From contig DAOTYH010000059.1 of NCBI GenBank assembly GCA_034435015.1, positions 1-9,507 of the forward strand: 9,507 nt of DNA, read 5' to 3'. Source of the DNA: DAOTYH01 sp034435015 (GTDB lineage: Bacteria > Chloroflexota > Anaerolineae > Aggregatilineales > UBA3940). Shown piece by piece: positions 1 through 6,104 of the stretch (positions are counted from its first letter, which is position 1; each line of letters opens with the position of its first letter). The translations under genes were made by a program, and so were the position numbers. Under the pieces are notes generated by a model. The model was not told where the DNA came from and did not search any database. It was given only the letters and a program-made list of their open reading frames with translations.

Positions 1-1
1 C

Positions 2-922
2 ACCACCCTGCCGCCCATCGCCACTGAAGGGGTGGGGCTGGGCATTGCCATCGCGCTGGTCGTGATCAGCCAATGGTTCTTCGGCAGGGCCTTGAAGGCC
101 GCCGCTGAGTCCTACCGCGAGACCCTGGAAGCCCGCGCCCAGCTAGCCGAACGAGCCAGAGAGCTGGAACAGGCCAACGAAGCCCTGCGCCTTGCCAAAG
201 AACGGGCTGAACAGGCCGACCGTATCAAGTCGCAGTTTCTGGCCAGCATGAGCCACGAACTGCGCACGCCGCTCAACGCCATCCTGAACTTCACTGAGAT
301 GACGGCAATGGGTGTGCTGGGGCCGGTCAATGAGAGGCAGAGAGATGTCCTGCTGAAGTCACTGAGCAGTAGCCGGCATCTGCTGGCGCTGATTAACGAC
401 GTGCTTGACATCAACAAGATGCAGGCAGGGATGCTCAACCTGTTTGTGGAAGACAACGTGCTTGTGCAGGAAGAGATAGAGATCGCACTGGGAACGGTCG
501 AGCCGCTGTTAAGCGGGAAGCCCGTTACGCTCATCCAAGAAATCGAGGAGGACCTGCCGCCCATTTCCGGCGACCGGCGCCGCATCCGCCAGATTCTGAT
601 CAACCTGCTGGCCAACGCCGCACGCTTCACTCAAGAGGGGAGCATCACCCTGACCGTCCGCCAGACCGATGAGGGCATCCTGATCGGCGTACGCGACACC
701 GGGCCGGGCATCCCTGAAGACCGTCAAAAAACAATCTTCGAGCCGTTCGTCCAGACCGAAACCGGCATCCGCCATGCCGGCGGAAGCGGGCTGGGGCTGG
801 CCATCTCTAAACATCTGGTTGAGGCACATGGGGGAAGGCTGTGGGTTGAGAGCGAGGCAGGCAAGGGGTCGGCGTTTTACGCCGTACTGCCTCGGAGGTG
901 CGCTCACGTCAACAGGGAATGA
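2..922 (+). CDS. Membrane sensor histidine kinase, C-terminal part (5' end outside window)
   Basis: This is an ATP-dependent sensor kinase that autophosphorylates on histidine and passes the phosphate to a response regulator. The reading frame is open to the window edge, so the gene starts upstream; the GTG at 32 is only an internal valine codon. Residue numbers here count from that GTG. The visible part begins with a hydrophobic helix (residues about 1-18), probably the last membrane segment. A charged coiled-coil linker follows (about 25-65). The HisKA dimerisation domain has the H-box SHELRTPLNA with phospho-accepting His75. The ATPase domain has an N-box (NLLANAARFT, Asn195), a G1 box (DTGPGIP, about 222-228) and a G2 box (GSGLGLA, about 252-258). 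No receiver domain is fused at the C-terminus. The next gene, 14 nt downstream, encodes a stand-alone receiver protein and is the obvious partner candidate. The sensor domain and stimulus cannot be seen. Confidence 0.93.
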   Translation, partial: TTLPPIATEGVGLGIAIALVVISQWFFGRALKAAAESYRETLEARAQLAERARELEQANEALRLAKERAEQADRIKSQFLASMSHELRTPLNAILNFTEMTAMGVLGPVNERQRDVLLKSLSSSRHLLALINDVLDINKMQAGMLNLFVEDNVLVQEEIEIALGTVEPLLSGKPVTLIQEIEEDLPPISGDRRRIRQILINLLANAARFTQEGSITLTVRQTDEGILIGVRDTGPGIPEDRQKTIFEPFVQTETGIRHAGGSGLGLAISKHLVEAHGGRLWVESEAGKGSAFYAVLPRRCAHVNRE

Positions 923-936
923 TAAGGAGGGCCGGT

Positions 937-1344
937 ATGCTTGACAAGACAGCGTTCCTCTATGTGGAAGACGATCCCCTCAGCCGCGATGTAATGGAGA
1001 TGCTGATGGAATACGTCGTCGGCACCAAGAACCTGGTCATGTTTGAGGACAGCACGGACTTCATGGCGCGGCTCAAACAGCTCACCCCCCGCCCCGACGT
1101 GATCCTGTTGGACATCTACGTTCAACCCGAAGACGGCTTTGCTATGCTGGAAGCCCTCCGCCGCGACCCGGACTTCCGGCATATCAAGGTGATCGCCTTG
1201 ACGGCCAGCGTCATGGAAGACGAGATCGAACGTCTGCGCCGCCATGGGTTCGACGGCGTTATTGGCAAACCGCTGGACAGCACCACCTTCCCCGATCTGC
1301 TGGAACGAATCATCAAAGGGGAAGCGGTCTGGCGCGTCCTGTGA
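937..1344 (+). CDS. Single-domain response regulator (CheY/DivK-like)
   Basis: This is a receiver domain with no output domain (135 aa), expected to be phosphorylated by a histidine kinase and to act by protein-protein contact in the cytoplasm. The acidic pocket is E11-D12-D13. The phospho-accepting Asp59 lies in DVILLDI, the switch Thr89 in ALTAS, and the conserved Lys111 in GKP. I chose ATG 937 because AAGGAGG (924-930) sits 6 nt upstream. An ATG at 919 overlaps the kinase stop codon but has a weaker ribosome site, and the GTG at 898 is less likely still. It follows the kinase closely and is 16 nt from the HEAT gene, so the genes are probably co-transcribed. The tail after the last helix (RIIKGEAVW) resembles that of the receiver protein at 1979-2365, suggesting paralogy. 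Confidence 0.93.
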   Translation: MLDKTAFLYVEDDPLSRDVMEMLMEYVVGTKNLVMFEDSTDFMARLKQLTPRPDVILLDIYVQPEDGFAMLEALRRDPDFRHIKVIALTASVMEDEIERLRRHGFDGVIGKPLDSTTFPDLLERIIKGEAVWRVL

Positions 1345-1360
1345 GCAGAAAGCGGCCCAT

Positions 1361-1954
1361 ATGGAACAAGACGAGATTCAGCAATGGGTAACAGCGCTCG
1401 GACATCCAGACAGCGAGGTTCGCCTTGAGGCGCGGAGACAGCTTGCCGGAGCGGGAGCCGCCGCGTTGGACCAACTGGCAGAGGCGATGAAAAGCCCGAT
1501 CCCTGCCGTCAGCTATGCCGCTACCTGTCTGGTCGCAGAGATGGAACACCCCCGCCATTTCGACTTGATGGTCGAGATGCTGGCTTCGCCCAACCTGCTG
1601 GCGGCTGAAGTGGCCGCCGGCGCTCTGCGGCGCTACGGCGGGCGGGCGGTCGCTCCCCTTGCGGCGGCCCTGCCCAACTGCCAGCCGGTGGTTCAGGTCA
1701 GCATTGTCCATTCGCTGGAGATGATCGGAAGCCGGGAAGCCGTCAGGCCGCTGATGGACCTGCTGGTCTCAACAGGGTATGACACCCTGCGCTACACCAT
1801 CATTCAGGCGTTGGGCACGATTGGCGATCCGTCCGCCGCTGAGCTGGTCAGGCAGTATCAGGATGATGCCAATCACCACGTGCGCGAACGCGCCCGTCGG
1901 GCGCTGGAACAATTGAGGGCTGTATCTGGCAGTCCGAATTACACTACCCCATGA
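1361..1954 (+). CDS. HEAT-repeat protein
   Basis: This is a 197-residue all-helical repeat protein, probably cytoplasmic, with no signal peptide or membrane helix. About five to six HEAT-like helical pairs of roughly 30 residues can be traced. Examples are HPDSEVRLEARRQLAG (15-30), a unit from about 45 to 65, RAVAPLAAALPN (95-106), REAVRPLMDLL (125-135) and GDPSAAELVRQY (155-166). It ends with DDANHHVRERARRALEQL, the classic last-repeat pattern. HEAT proteins act as binding scaffolds and some bacterial ones belong to the PBS-lyase HEAT-like group; no catalytic residues are evident here. ATG 1361 is chosen because the repeats start right after it. The longer frame back to 1244 lies inside the preceding gene. 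The ribosome site is weak (AGAAAG), fitting translational coupling. It lies between two single-domain response regulators, so a scaffold or output role for phosphorylated receivers is a reasonable inference. Confidence 0.87.
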   Translation: MEQDEIQQWVTALGHPDSEVRLEARRQLAGAGAAALDQLAEAMKSPIPAVSYAATCLVAEMEHPRHFDLMVEMLASPNLLAAEVAAGALRRYGGRAVAPLAAALPNCQPVVQVSIVHSLEMIGSREAVRPLMDLLVSTGYDTLRYTIIQALGTIGDPSAAELVRQYQDDANHHVRERARRALEQLRAVSGSPNYTTP

Positions 1955-1978
1955 GGTACACGTCAGGAGAGAGTGAGA

Positions 1979-2365
1979 ATGTGCGGCCTGCATGCCCTTG
2001 TGATTGACGACAGCCCGTCCAACGCGGATGTGCTGGCCATGCTGCTTCAGGCTGAAGGAGCGGATTGTACCACCCTCCTTTCCTTTGAACAGGTACACCA
2101 AACCCTCGACAGCCTCAAGAGGGTAGATGTGATCTTCCTTGACCTAGAGATGCCCCCTCATGACTACCGGGATATGCTGAGTGCCCTCAGGGCCGAGCCG
2201 CGCCTGCATGGTGTCCCAATAGTTGCCTATACGGTTCATATCAGCGAGATTGATGAGGCCCGCCGGCTTGGTTTCAACGGCTTTCTCGGCAAGCCCATCC
2301 GCGCCAGCGACTTTCCAAACCATCTGCGGGACATTCTGGCAGGCAAGCCGGTCTGGGTTTACTGA
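1979..2365 (+). CDS. Single-domain response regulator, second copy
   Basis: This is another stand-alone receiver domain (128 aa). Asp10 and Asp11 form the acidic pair, Asp55 (DVIFLDLEMPP) is the phosphorylation site, Thr85 (AYT) the switch residue and Lys105 (GKP) the conserved lysine. I chose ATG 1979 over the GTG at 1973 because AGGAGA (1965-1970) is then 8 nt away; from the GTG it would be only 2 nt. It is 24 nt after the HEAT gene and is followed by a hairpin terminator, so it closes the signalling operon. The C-terminus (HLRDILAGKPVW) parallels the first regulator's LLERIIKGEAVW. That suggests duplication and divergence, possibly into an intermediate and a terminal phospho-acceptor. With no DNA-binding domain, its output must be through protein contacts. 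Confidence 0.92.
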   Translation: MCGLHALVIDDSPSNADVLAMLLQAEGADCTTLLSFEQVHQTLDSLKRVDVIFLDLEMPPHDYRDMLSALRAEPRLHGVPIVAYTVHISEIDEARRLGFNGFLGKPIRASDFPNHLRDILAGKPVWVY

Positions 2366-2390
2366 GCCGGCCCTGCCCCGCGCAGAGAGA

Positions 2391-2420
2391 GGGCTGGCAG
2401 AGGTGCGCCTCCGCCAGCCC
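2391..2420 (+). terminator. Hairpin terminator between convergent genes
   Basis: The arms GGGCTGGC (2391-2398) and GCCAGCCC (2413-2420) pair perfectly. An A/C mismatch follows, then GAGG/CCTC around a TGCG loop. The tract after the stem on the + strand is only mildly T-rich (GGTTTCATG). It lies between the end of the + strand signalling cluster (2365) and the end of the - strand Coa1-like gene (2456), so it could serve both directions. Confidence 0.6.
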
Positions 2421-2455
2421 GGTTTCATGATCAATTGCTTCTATAAGACAAACTG

Positions 2456-2890
2456 CTAACGCAGATCAATGGTCTGGCCGCTCCCATCAACGACTACAGC
2501 CAGCGTGTAGTAGCGCCAGACACCGCTCTCGCGGCGGGCCTGCACATAGAGCGTGCCGCTCCCCTCAGGGCCGCGAACCGGTATCGTCAGGTCAGCTTCA
2601 CCGGACAGGCCGCTGGTCTCAAGCGACCCCATGACAAACCAGCCCGCCTCGACCGGCAACCCCAGTGCCGCCCTCACAGCAGGATCGTTCTGGGCCGTGC
2701 GCAGGGCCTCCTGATACACATCGGAGGAGCGGAAGGCAGAAGTAATGCCAAACGCGACGATCCCAATGCATGCCGCCACGGCTATCAGGCCCAGCAGGGA
2801 AAACAGACATCCCCCCACTCGTAACCTGCCCCCCCCTCCTTCCCAGAAGTCTGCCCCTCGTGTTGAGCGCAACATTAAGCAGGGACTCAA
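2456..2890 (-). CDS. Coa1-like (cytochrome oxidase assembly factor family) membrane protein
   Basis: This resembles the Coa1/DUF1783 family, small proteins with one N-terminal membrane helix and a soluble domain. The family is named after a mitochondrial cytochrome c oxidase assembly factor; bacterial members mostly have no tested role. In the frame read from TTG 2890 (144 aa) I see a helix at about 28-50. The family-like core has ALGLPVEAGWFVMGSLETSG (75-94), then ADLTIPVRGPEGSGTLYV (99-116), then VVVDGSGQTIDL at the C-terminus. The start is uncertain. TTG 2890 and in-frame ATG 2875 lack a ribosome site, and GTG 2818 gives a short 120-residue form. The best ribosome site (AAGGGGGG at 2912-2905) serves ATG 2897, which is in a different frame and joins this one only if the G8 tract at 2836-2829 loses one base. 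No cytochrome oxidase genes are visible nearby. Confidence 0.75.
   Translation of the reverse strand: MSPCLMLRSTRGADFWEGGGGRLRVGGCLFSLLGLIAVAACIGIVAFGITSAFRSSDVYQEALRTAQNDPAVRAALGLPVEAGWFVMGSLETSGLSGEADLTIPVRGPEGSGTLYVQARRESGVWRYYTLAVVVDGSGQTIDLR
2829..2836 (-). repeat. G8 homopolymer within the 5' part of the Coa1-like gene
   Basis: There are eight consecutive C on the + strand, read as G8 in the gene. It separates the frame of the well-placed ATG 2897 (beginning MDLESLLNVALNTRG) from the frame that encodes the membrane helix and Coa1-like domain. Removing one G would fuse the two into a protein with an Arg-rich segment just before the helix. It may be a sequencing or assembly error, a slippage-controlled switch, or irrelevant if translation starts further in. 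Confidence 0.6.
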
Positions 2891-3030
2891 GGTCCATACC
2901 AGTACCCCCCTTCATTAACAAAAGAAAGTCCGCTACGCCAACCCGCAGGATAAACGGCCCGCGCCGGTATTCGTGGTAGTAGTATATTCGAATCACCAAT
3001 CGCCTGCCGGCACACCTGCCCGGATGGGGG

Positions 3031-3462
3031 TCACTCGACCAGCCGCACCGGCTTCAGCAGACGCCGGTCAAAGCCGGTGAGATCGTCGGAGTCCATCTGC
3101 TCCAGCAGTCGGCGGACTTGCAATGCATCCTCACGCAGGCGGGCTACATCCACCCCCTGGCAGACATCCGGCAGGATGTTCAGCCAGCGGGCGGCACGCA
3201 TCAGCATTTTGAGCGCGCCCCGCCGGTTGTTGCGCGTGATCTGATAATAGGCAATGCCCACCTGAAGGACGGCGCGGTACAAGTCGCGTACCGGCCCGCG
3301 CTCTTCCCGCCACTGGATTTCAAGCAGATCGTGCTGTTTGTAGTATTCGCCGGCGTTAAACAGCCGGATCGCCTCGCGGGCGCGGGGCGGCAGTGGATCA
3401 CGGCACTGGCCGGCCAGCGAGCCGTCCGGCAGGGGGGTACTTGCATCAGGCAGGTTGTTCAT
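3031..3462 (-). CDS. DUF309 family protein
   Basis: This is a small helical cytoplasmic protein of the DUF309 family, whose function is not established. The signature lies at residues 35-85 counted from ATG 3462. It comprises LFNAGEYYKQHDLLEIQWRE (His44, Glu48, Trp51), RGPVRDLYRAVLQVGIAYY (56-73) and RNNRRGALKML (77-87). The length of 143 aa fits the family. The ATG at 3462 is preferred; the frame can be extended 12 codons to TTG 3498. Neither start has a clear Shine-Dalgarno site, so a leaderless or weakly initiated message is possible. The gene is divergent from the receiver gene at 3605 and lies upstream of the Coa1-like gene on the same strand, about 130 nt apart. That gap makes co-transcription uncertain. 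Confidence 0.85.
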   Translation of the reverse strand: MNNLPDASTPLPDGSLAGQCRDPLPPRAREAIRLFNAGEYYKQHDLLEIQWREERGPVRDLYRAVLQVGIAYYQITRNNRRGALKMLMRAARWLNILPDVCQGVDVARLREDALQVRRLLEQMDSDDLTGFDRRLLKPVRLVE

Positions 3463-3604
3463 GATAGGATTGTATCGGTCAGGGCTAGGAGCATTCAACG
3501 GCTGGGGATACAGTTCCTTTTTCCTATTTAAACCGGCTTCATCCTATTCTAGACTGATACAGTACAGTTGTGCCGCCTTTCTATAGAGGGCAGGGGGTAA
3601 AACA
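3463..3604. promoter_or_regulatory. Divergent intergenic region between DUF309 and receiver genes
   Basis: This 142-bp stretch must hold the promoters for both divergent genes. It is locally AT-rich around 3516-3550. On the - strand TAGAAT (3552-3547) is a fair -10 candidate but has no good -35. On the + strand the overlapping TACAGT copies at 3558-3568 are weak -10 candidates. I cannot assign either promoter with confidence. Confidence 0.35.
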
Positions 3605-3991
3605 ATGGACGCGCCGGGATATGTATTGGTAGTGGATGACCAGCCGGATGTGCGGCGGCTGGTGCTGGATATTGTGGAAGTCGTCGGCTTGACCGGGCGG
3701 GAAGCCGCCAACGGCGAACAGGCCCTTCAGCTTGTCCGGCAGGAACAGCCGGCAGTGATCGTGCTGGATATCATGATGCCGGTGATGAACGGCCTTGCGA
3801 CAATTGCCCGTTTGCAGGCCGACCCCAACCATCGCAAGATACCTATCATCTTGCTGTCGGCGCTGGATGACAGCTCGCACCAGATGGCAAGACTGCCCAG
3901 CGTGATCGGAGTCCTGCATAAGGGACGCCTGCCGGTAGACGATCTGATGAGCCTGCTGAAACAGGCCACCGGCACCAAGTATAAGCAGTAG
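3605..3991 (+). CDS. Stand-alone response regulator receiver protein
   Basis: This is a 128-residue receiver domain without an output domain. Asp11 and Asp12 (VVDDQPD) form the acidic pocket, Asp55 (VIVLDIMMPVMNG) is the phospho-acceptor and Ser85 (LLSALDD) takes the switch Thr/Ser position. Lys106 is the conserved lysine but sits in HKGRLP rather than the usual KP. ATG 3605 is well supported by AGGGGG 7 nt upstream. It looks more like a classic CheY-type receiver than the pair at 937 and 1979, since it keeps the MMPVMNG loop and lacks their C-terminal VW tail. No kinase is adjacent; the partial kinase at the left edge is a possible partner. A strong palindromic terminator follows, so it is probably monocistronic. 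Confidence 0.92.
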   Translation: MDAPGYVLVVDDQPDVRRLVLDIVEVVGLTGREAANGEQALQLVRQEQPAVIVLDIMMPVMNGLATIARLQADPNHRKIPIILLSALDDSSHQMARLPSVIGVLHKGRLPVDDLMSLLKQATGTKYKQ

Positions 3992-4036
3992 CCCCGCCGC
4001 CGGCACGGCAGGAATCGCTCAGGACCCATGACACAC

Positions 4037-4060
4037 GAGGCAGGGGGCGCCCCCTGCCTC
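4037..4060 (+). terminator. Palindromic intrinsic terminator after the receiver gene
   Basis: The 24-bp perfect palindrome has arms GAGGCAGGGGGC (4037-4048) and GCCCCCTGCCTC (4049-4060), followed by TTTGCTTCGTCTT. The central bases would open into a small loop. It ends 46 nt after the receiver stop codon and 11 nt before the asnS -35 box, insulating the two transcription units. Confidence 0.75.
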
Positions 4061-4071
4061 TTTGCTTCGTC

Positions 4072-4099
4072 TTGACCGGCTCTTACGGTGTGCTACAAT
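4072..4099 (+). promoter_or_regulatory. Sigma-70 type promoter of asnS
   Basis: The -35 box TTGACC (4072-4077) and -10 box TACAAT (4094-4099) each match consensus at 5 of 6 bases. The spacer is 16 nt, and a TGC just before the -10 makes it an extended -10 element. Transcription would start near 4106, leaving a leader of about 37 nt. That is too short for a T-box riboswitch, so control of this synthetase gene by uncharged tRNA is unlikely. Confidence 0.75.
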
Positions 4100-4142
4100 C
4101 CACCTATCCCCGCCAGATCACAACATTGAGGAGAGGCGCACC

Positions 4143-5480
4143 ATGACACAGATCATCCAGATTCAAGACATTGCCCGTTATGAGGGCCAGCAGGTGACGG
4201 TTCGCGGCTGGCTGTACAACAAGACCGACAAAGGCAAACTCCAATTTCTGCTGGTGCGCGATGGAACAGGCATTGCCCAGTGCGTCGTGTTCAAGAAGGA
4301 AGTCAGCGAGGCCGAGTTCGAAGCGGCACTGGCGCTGACGCAGGAGTCCTCGCTGGTGATCACCGGCACGGTACGGGCGGACCCGCGTGCGCCGGGCATA
4401 CCGGGCGGCTTTGAGATCGGCGTCAGCGGGCTGGAGGTGATTCAGGTGGCCGCCCCCTACCCCATCACCCCAAAGGAACACGGCATCGAGTTCCTGATGG
4501 ATCACCGCCATCTGTGGCTCCGCTCGTCGCGCCAGTGGGCTATTCTGCGCGTCCGCGCCACTGTGATCAAGGCCATCCGCAACTGGCTGGACGATCACGG
4601 CTACCTGTGCCTTGATACCCCCATCATCACGCCCACCGCCGGCGAGAACACCACCGCGCTGTTTGAGGTCAACTACTTCGACGAGCCGGGCTACCTCGCC
4701 CAGACCGGCCAGCTCTACAACGAGGCCAACATCATGGCCTTCGGCAAGGTGTACTGCTTCGGCCCGACCTTCCGGGCTGAGAAATCCAAGACACGCCGCC
4801 ACCTGACCGAGTTCTGGATGGTCGAGCCGGAGATGGCTTTCTTCACGCTGGAGGACTTGATGGAGATGGAAGAACAGTTCATCTCCTACATCGTCCAGAC
4901 CGTGCTGAAGGAACGCGCCAACGAACTCAAACTGCTGGAGCGCGACACCAGCGCCCTAGAGCGGGTCGTGCCGCCCTTCCCGCGCATCTCATACGATGAG
5001 GCGATTGAGATGCTGGGCAAACTGCGCGAGCAAACCACCGACCCCGAACTCAAGGAACTGCTCAAGATTGAATGGGGCAACGACTTCGGCTCACCCCACG
5101 AGACCGAGCTGACCAAGCAGTTTGACAAGCCGGTCTTTGTCTATCACTACCCGACAGCAGTCAAGGCCTTCTATATGGAGCCGGTTCCGGGCCGCCCGGA
5201 GGTATGCCTGTCGGTAGATTTGCTGGCTCCGGAGGGCTACGGCGAGATCACCGGCGGCAGTCAGCGCATCGCCGACCTCGACCTGATGATGCAGCGCGTG
5301 CAGGATTTCGGGATCAATCCGGCGGCCTACGAATGGTATCTTGACCTGCGGCGGTACGGCAGTGTGCCGCACTCCGGGTTCGGGCTGGGCGTCGAGCGCA
5401 CGGTGGCGTGGATCACCGGCACCGAGCATATCCGCGAATGTGTCCCCTTCCCCCGCACCCTCAGGCGAATGTACCCCTAA
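4143..5480 (+). CDS. asnS: Asparaginyl-tRNA synthetase (class IIb)
   Basis: The enzyme charges tRNA-Asn with asparagine using ATP in the cytoplasm (EC 6.1.1.22). It has 445 residues, a normal bacterial length. An N-terminal OB-fold anticodon-binding domain (about 1-105) carries VTVRGWLYNKTDKGKLQFL. The class II catalytic core includes motif 1 around 120-165, motif 2 at about 208-232 (GPTFRAEKSKTRRHLTEFWM, then VEPEM) and motif 3 at about 411-426 (SGFGLGVERTVAWITG). The ending PFPRTLRRMYP and the VEPEM after motif 2 favour AsnRS over AspRS, and there is no AspRS-type GAD insertion. ATG 4143 has GAGGAG 9 nt upstream; the frame is open back to 4062 but that would overlap the promoter. It is flanked by its own promoter and a hairpin, so it is a single-gene unit. 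Confidence 0.96.
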   Translation: MTQIIQIQDIARYEGQQVTVRGWLYNKTDKGKLQFLLVRDGTGIAQCVVFKKEVSEAEFEAALALTQESSLVITGTVRADPRAPGIPGGFEIGVSGLEVIQVAAPYPITPKEHGIEFLMDHRHLWLRSSRQWAILRVRATVIKAIRNWLDDHGYLCLDTPIITPTAGENTTALFEVNYFDEPGYLAQTGQLYNEANIMAFGKVYCFGPTFRAEKSKTRRHLTEFWMVEPEMAFFTLEDLMEMEEQFISYIVQTVLKERANELKLLERDTSALERVVPPFPRISYDEAIEMLGKLREQTTDPELKELLKIEWGNDFGSPHETELTKQFDKPVFVYHYPTAVKAFYMEPVPGRPEVCLSVDLLAPEGYGEITGGSQRIADLDLMMQRVQDFGINPAAYEWYLDLRRYGSVPHSGFGLGVERTVAWITGTEHIRECVPFPRTLRRMYP

Positions 5481-5520
5481 CGGAGGGCCAGGGCCGGCTG
5501 TCGCACCGCACTTAAGCAGG

Positions 5521-5541
5521 GGGGCGCACGACGTGCGCCCC
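5521..5541 (+). terminator. Intrinsic terminator after asnS
   Basis: GGGGCGCAC (5521-5529) pairs with GTGCGCCCC (5533-5541) around a three-base loop; a tenth G-C pair could form. The following TCGTTGTGATGG is only modestly T-rich. It lies 40 nt after the asnS stop codon and about 55 nt before the next promoter. Confidence 0.7.
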
Positions 5542-5597
5542 TCGTTGTGATGGCAGTCTGCGGCCTCGACGGACTCCTCCCTCATGTCCGAACGGGC

Positions 5598-5626
5598 TTG
5601 AATTCGGCCTCCCTGCTCAATATAAT
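5598..5626 (+). promoter_or_regulatory. Near-consensus promoter of the membrane protein / MFS unit
   Basis: TTGAAT (5598-5603) and a perfect TATAAT (5621-5626) are separated by the optimal 17 nt. The predicted start point is near 5633, giving a leader of about 50 nt with a good ribosome site (AAAGGAG, 5668-5674 region). This is the strongest promoter in the window. Such a match usually needs a repressor if expression is conditional, which fits the inverted repeat just downstream. Confidence 0.78.
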
Positions 5627-5636
5627 CAAACCTGAT

Positions 5637-5652
5637 TAGTCAATTTTGACTA
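5637..5652. promoter_or_regulatory. Inverted repeat overlapping the early transcribed region, candidate operator
   Basis: TAGTCAA (5637-5643) and TTGACTA (5646-5652) form a 7-bp perfect inverted repeat around TT, at about +5 to +20 from the predicted start point. The AT-rich dyad and its position fit a dimeric repressor site that would block clearance from the promoter at 5598-5626. A 7-bp AT-rich RNA stem with a 2-nt loop would be unstable, so a DNA operator is likelier than a terminator. No regulator gene is adjacent. Confidence 0.5.
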
Positions 5653-5683
5653 TCCACAAACAAGGCAAAGGAGAATACCCCAT

Positions 5684-6094
5684 ATGCTACAGGTTTTGTT
5701 CTATGCCCACTCATGGCTGCGCTGGCTGATCTTATTGGCGGCGGCCATTGCCATCGCCAAATATCTCATTGGGCTGGCGGGCAAACGCGAGTTCGACAAG
5801 ATGAGCGGCGGTCTTACCTCTGCTTTCAGCGGCCTGATGGACTTGCAGGTTGTGCTGGGGCTGATCTACTTCCTGTGGAGCGGCTTCGCGGGCGCAGGCT
5901 TCCCCAGGCAACGCATTGAACATCTAGCCGTCATGATTATTGCGGCAGTGGTAGCTCACCTTCCAGCTATCTGGAAGAGCAAGTCCGCCGCAGTCCGCTA
6001 CCGCAACACCCTGCTCGCTGTCCTTGTCTCGCTGTTGCTGGTGGTGGTTGGTGTCTTCACGTTGAGCGGCGACCGCTGGGTATTCCGTCTATAG
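5684..6094 (+). CDS. Small four-helix integral membrane protein
   Basis: This is a 136-residue protein that is almost entirely membrane-embedded, with hydrophobic helices at about 4-30, 50-68, 79-96 and 108-126. It resembles small uncharacterised membrane proteins that start with an HSWLRW motif and are sometimes loosely labelled cytochrome b-like; I cannot name a characterised family. Histidines lie at 9 (AHSWLRW), 80 (RIEHLAVM) and 92 (VVAHLPA), all in or next to predicted helices, so metal or haem ligation is conceivable but unproven. ATG 5684 follows AAAGGAG by about 10 nt. Its stop codon is 10 nt before the MFS transporter start, so the two are almost certainly co-transcribed from the promoter at 5598. 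It might be an accessory subunit or an independent protein. Confidence 0.87.
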   Translation: MLQVLFYAHSWLRWLILLAAAIAIAKYLIGLAGKREFDKMSGGLTSAFSGLMDLQVVLGLIYFLWSGFAGAGFPRQRIEHLAVMIIAAVVAHLPAIWKSKSAAVRYRNTLLAVLVSLLLVVVGVFTLSGDRWVFRL

Positions 6095-6104
6095 CGGGGG
6101 AAGC

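Noticed and set aside
112..630. A 172-codon minus-strand frame opposite the histidine kinase
   Set aside because: Serine- and arginine-rich translation typical of antisense to a GC-rich gene, overlapping the clear HisKA and ATPase domains.
1244..1360. Longer start for the HEAT-repeat protein at 1244
   Set aside because: The extension overlaps the end of the receiver gene in another frame and adds non-HEAT, Ser/Pro-rich sequence; ATG 1361 begins just before the first repeat.
4062..4142. Upstream extension of the asnS frame to 4062
   Set aside because: It would translate through the -35 and -10 elements at 4072-4099; the ATG at 4143 has a good ribosome site and matches the family start.
4100..4142. 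T-box riboswitch in the asnS leader
   Set aside because: The leader is only about 37 nt, far too short for a T-box, and there is no terminator/antiterminator pair.
4104..4802. A 232-codon minus-strand frame opposite asnS
   Set aside because: It is the antisense shadow of a strongly conserved synthetase gene. The composition follows from GC-rich codon bias and the product has no recognisable domain.
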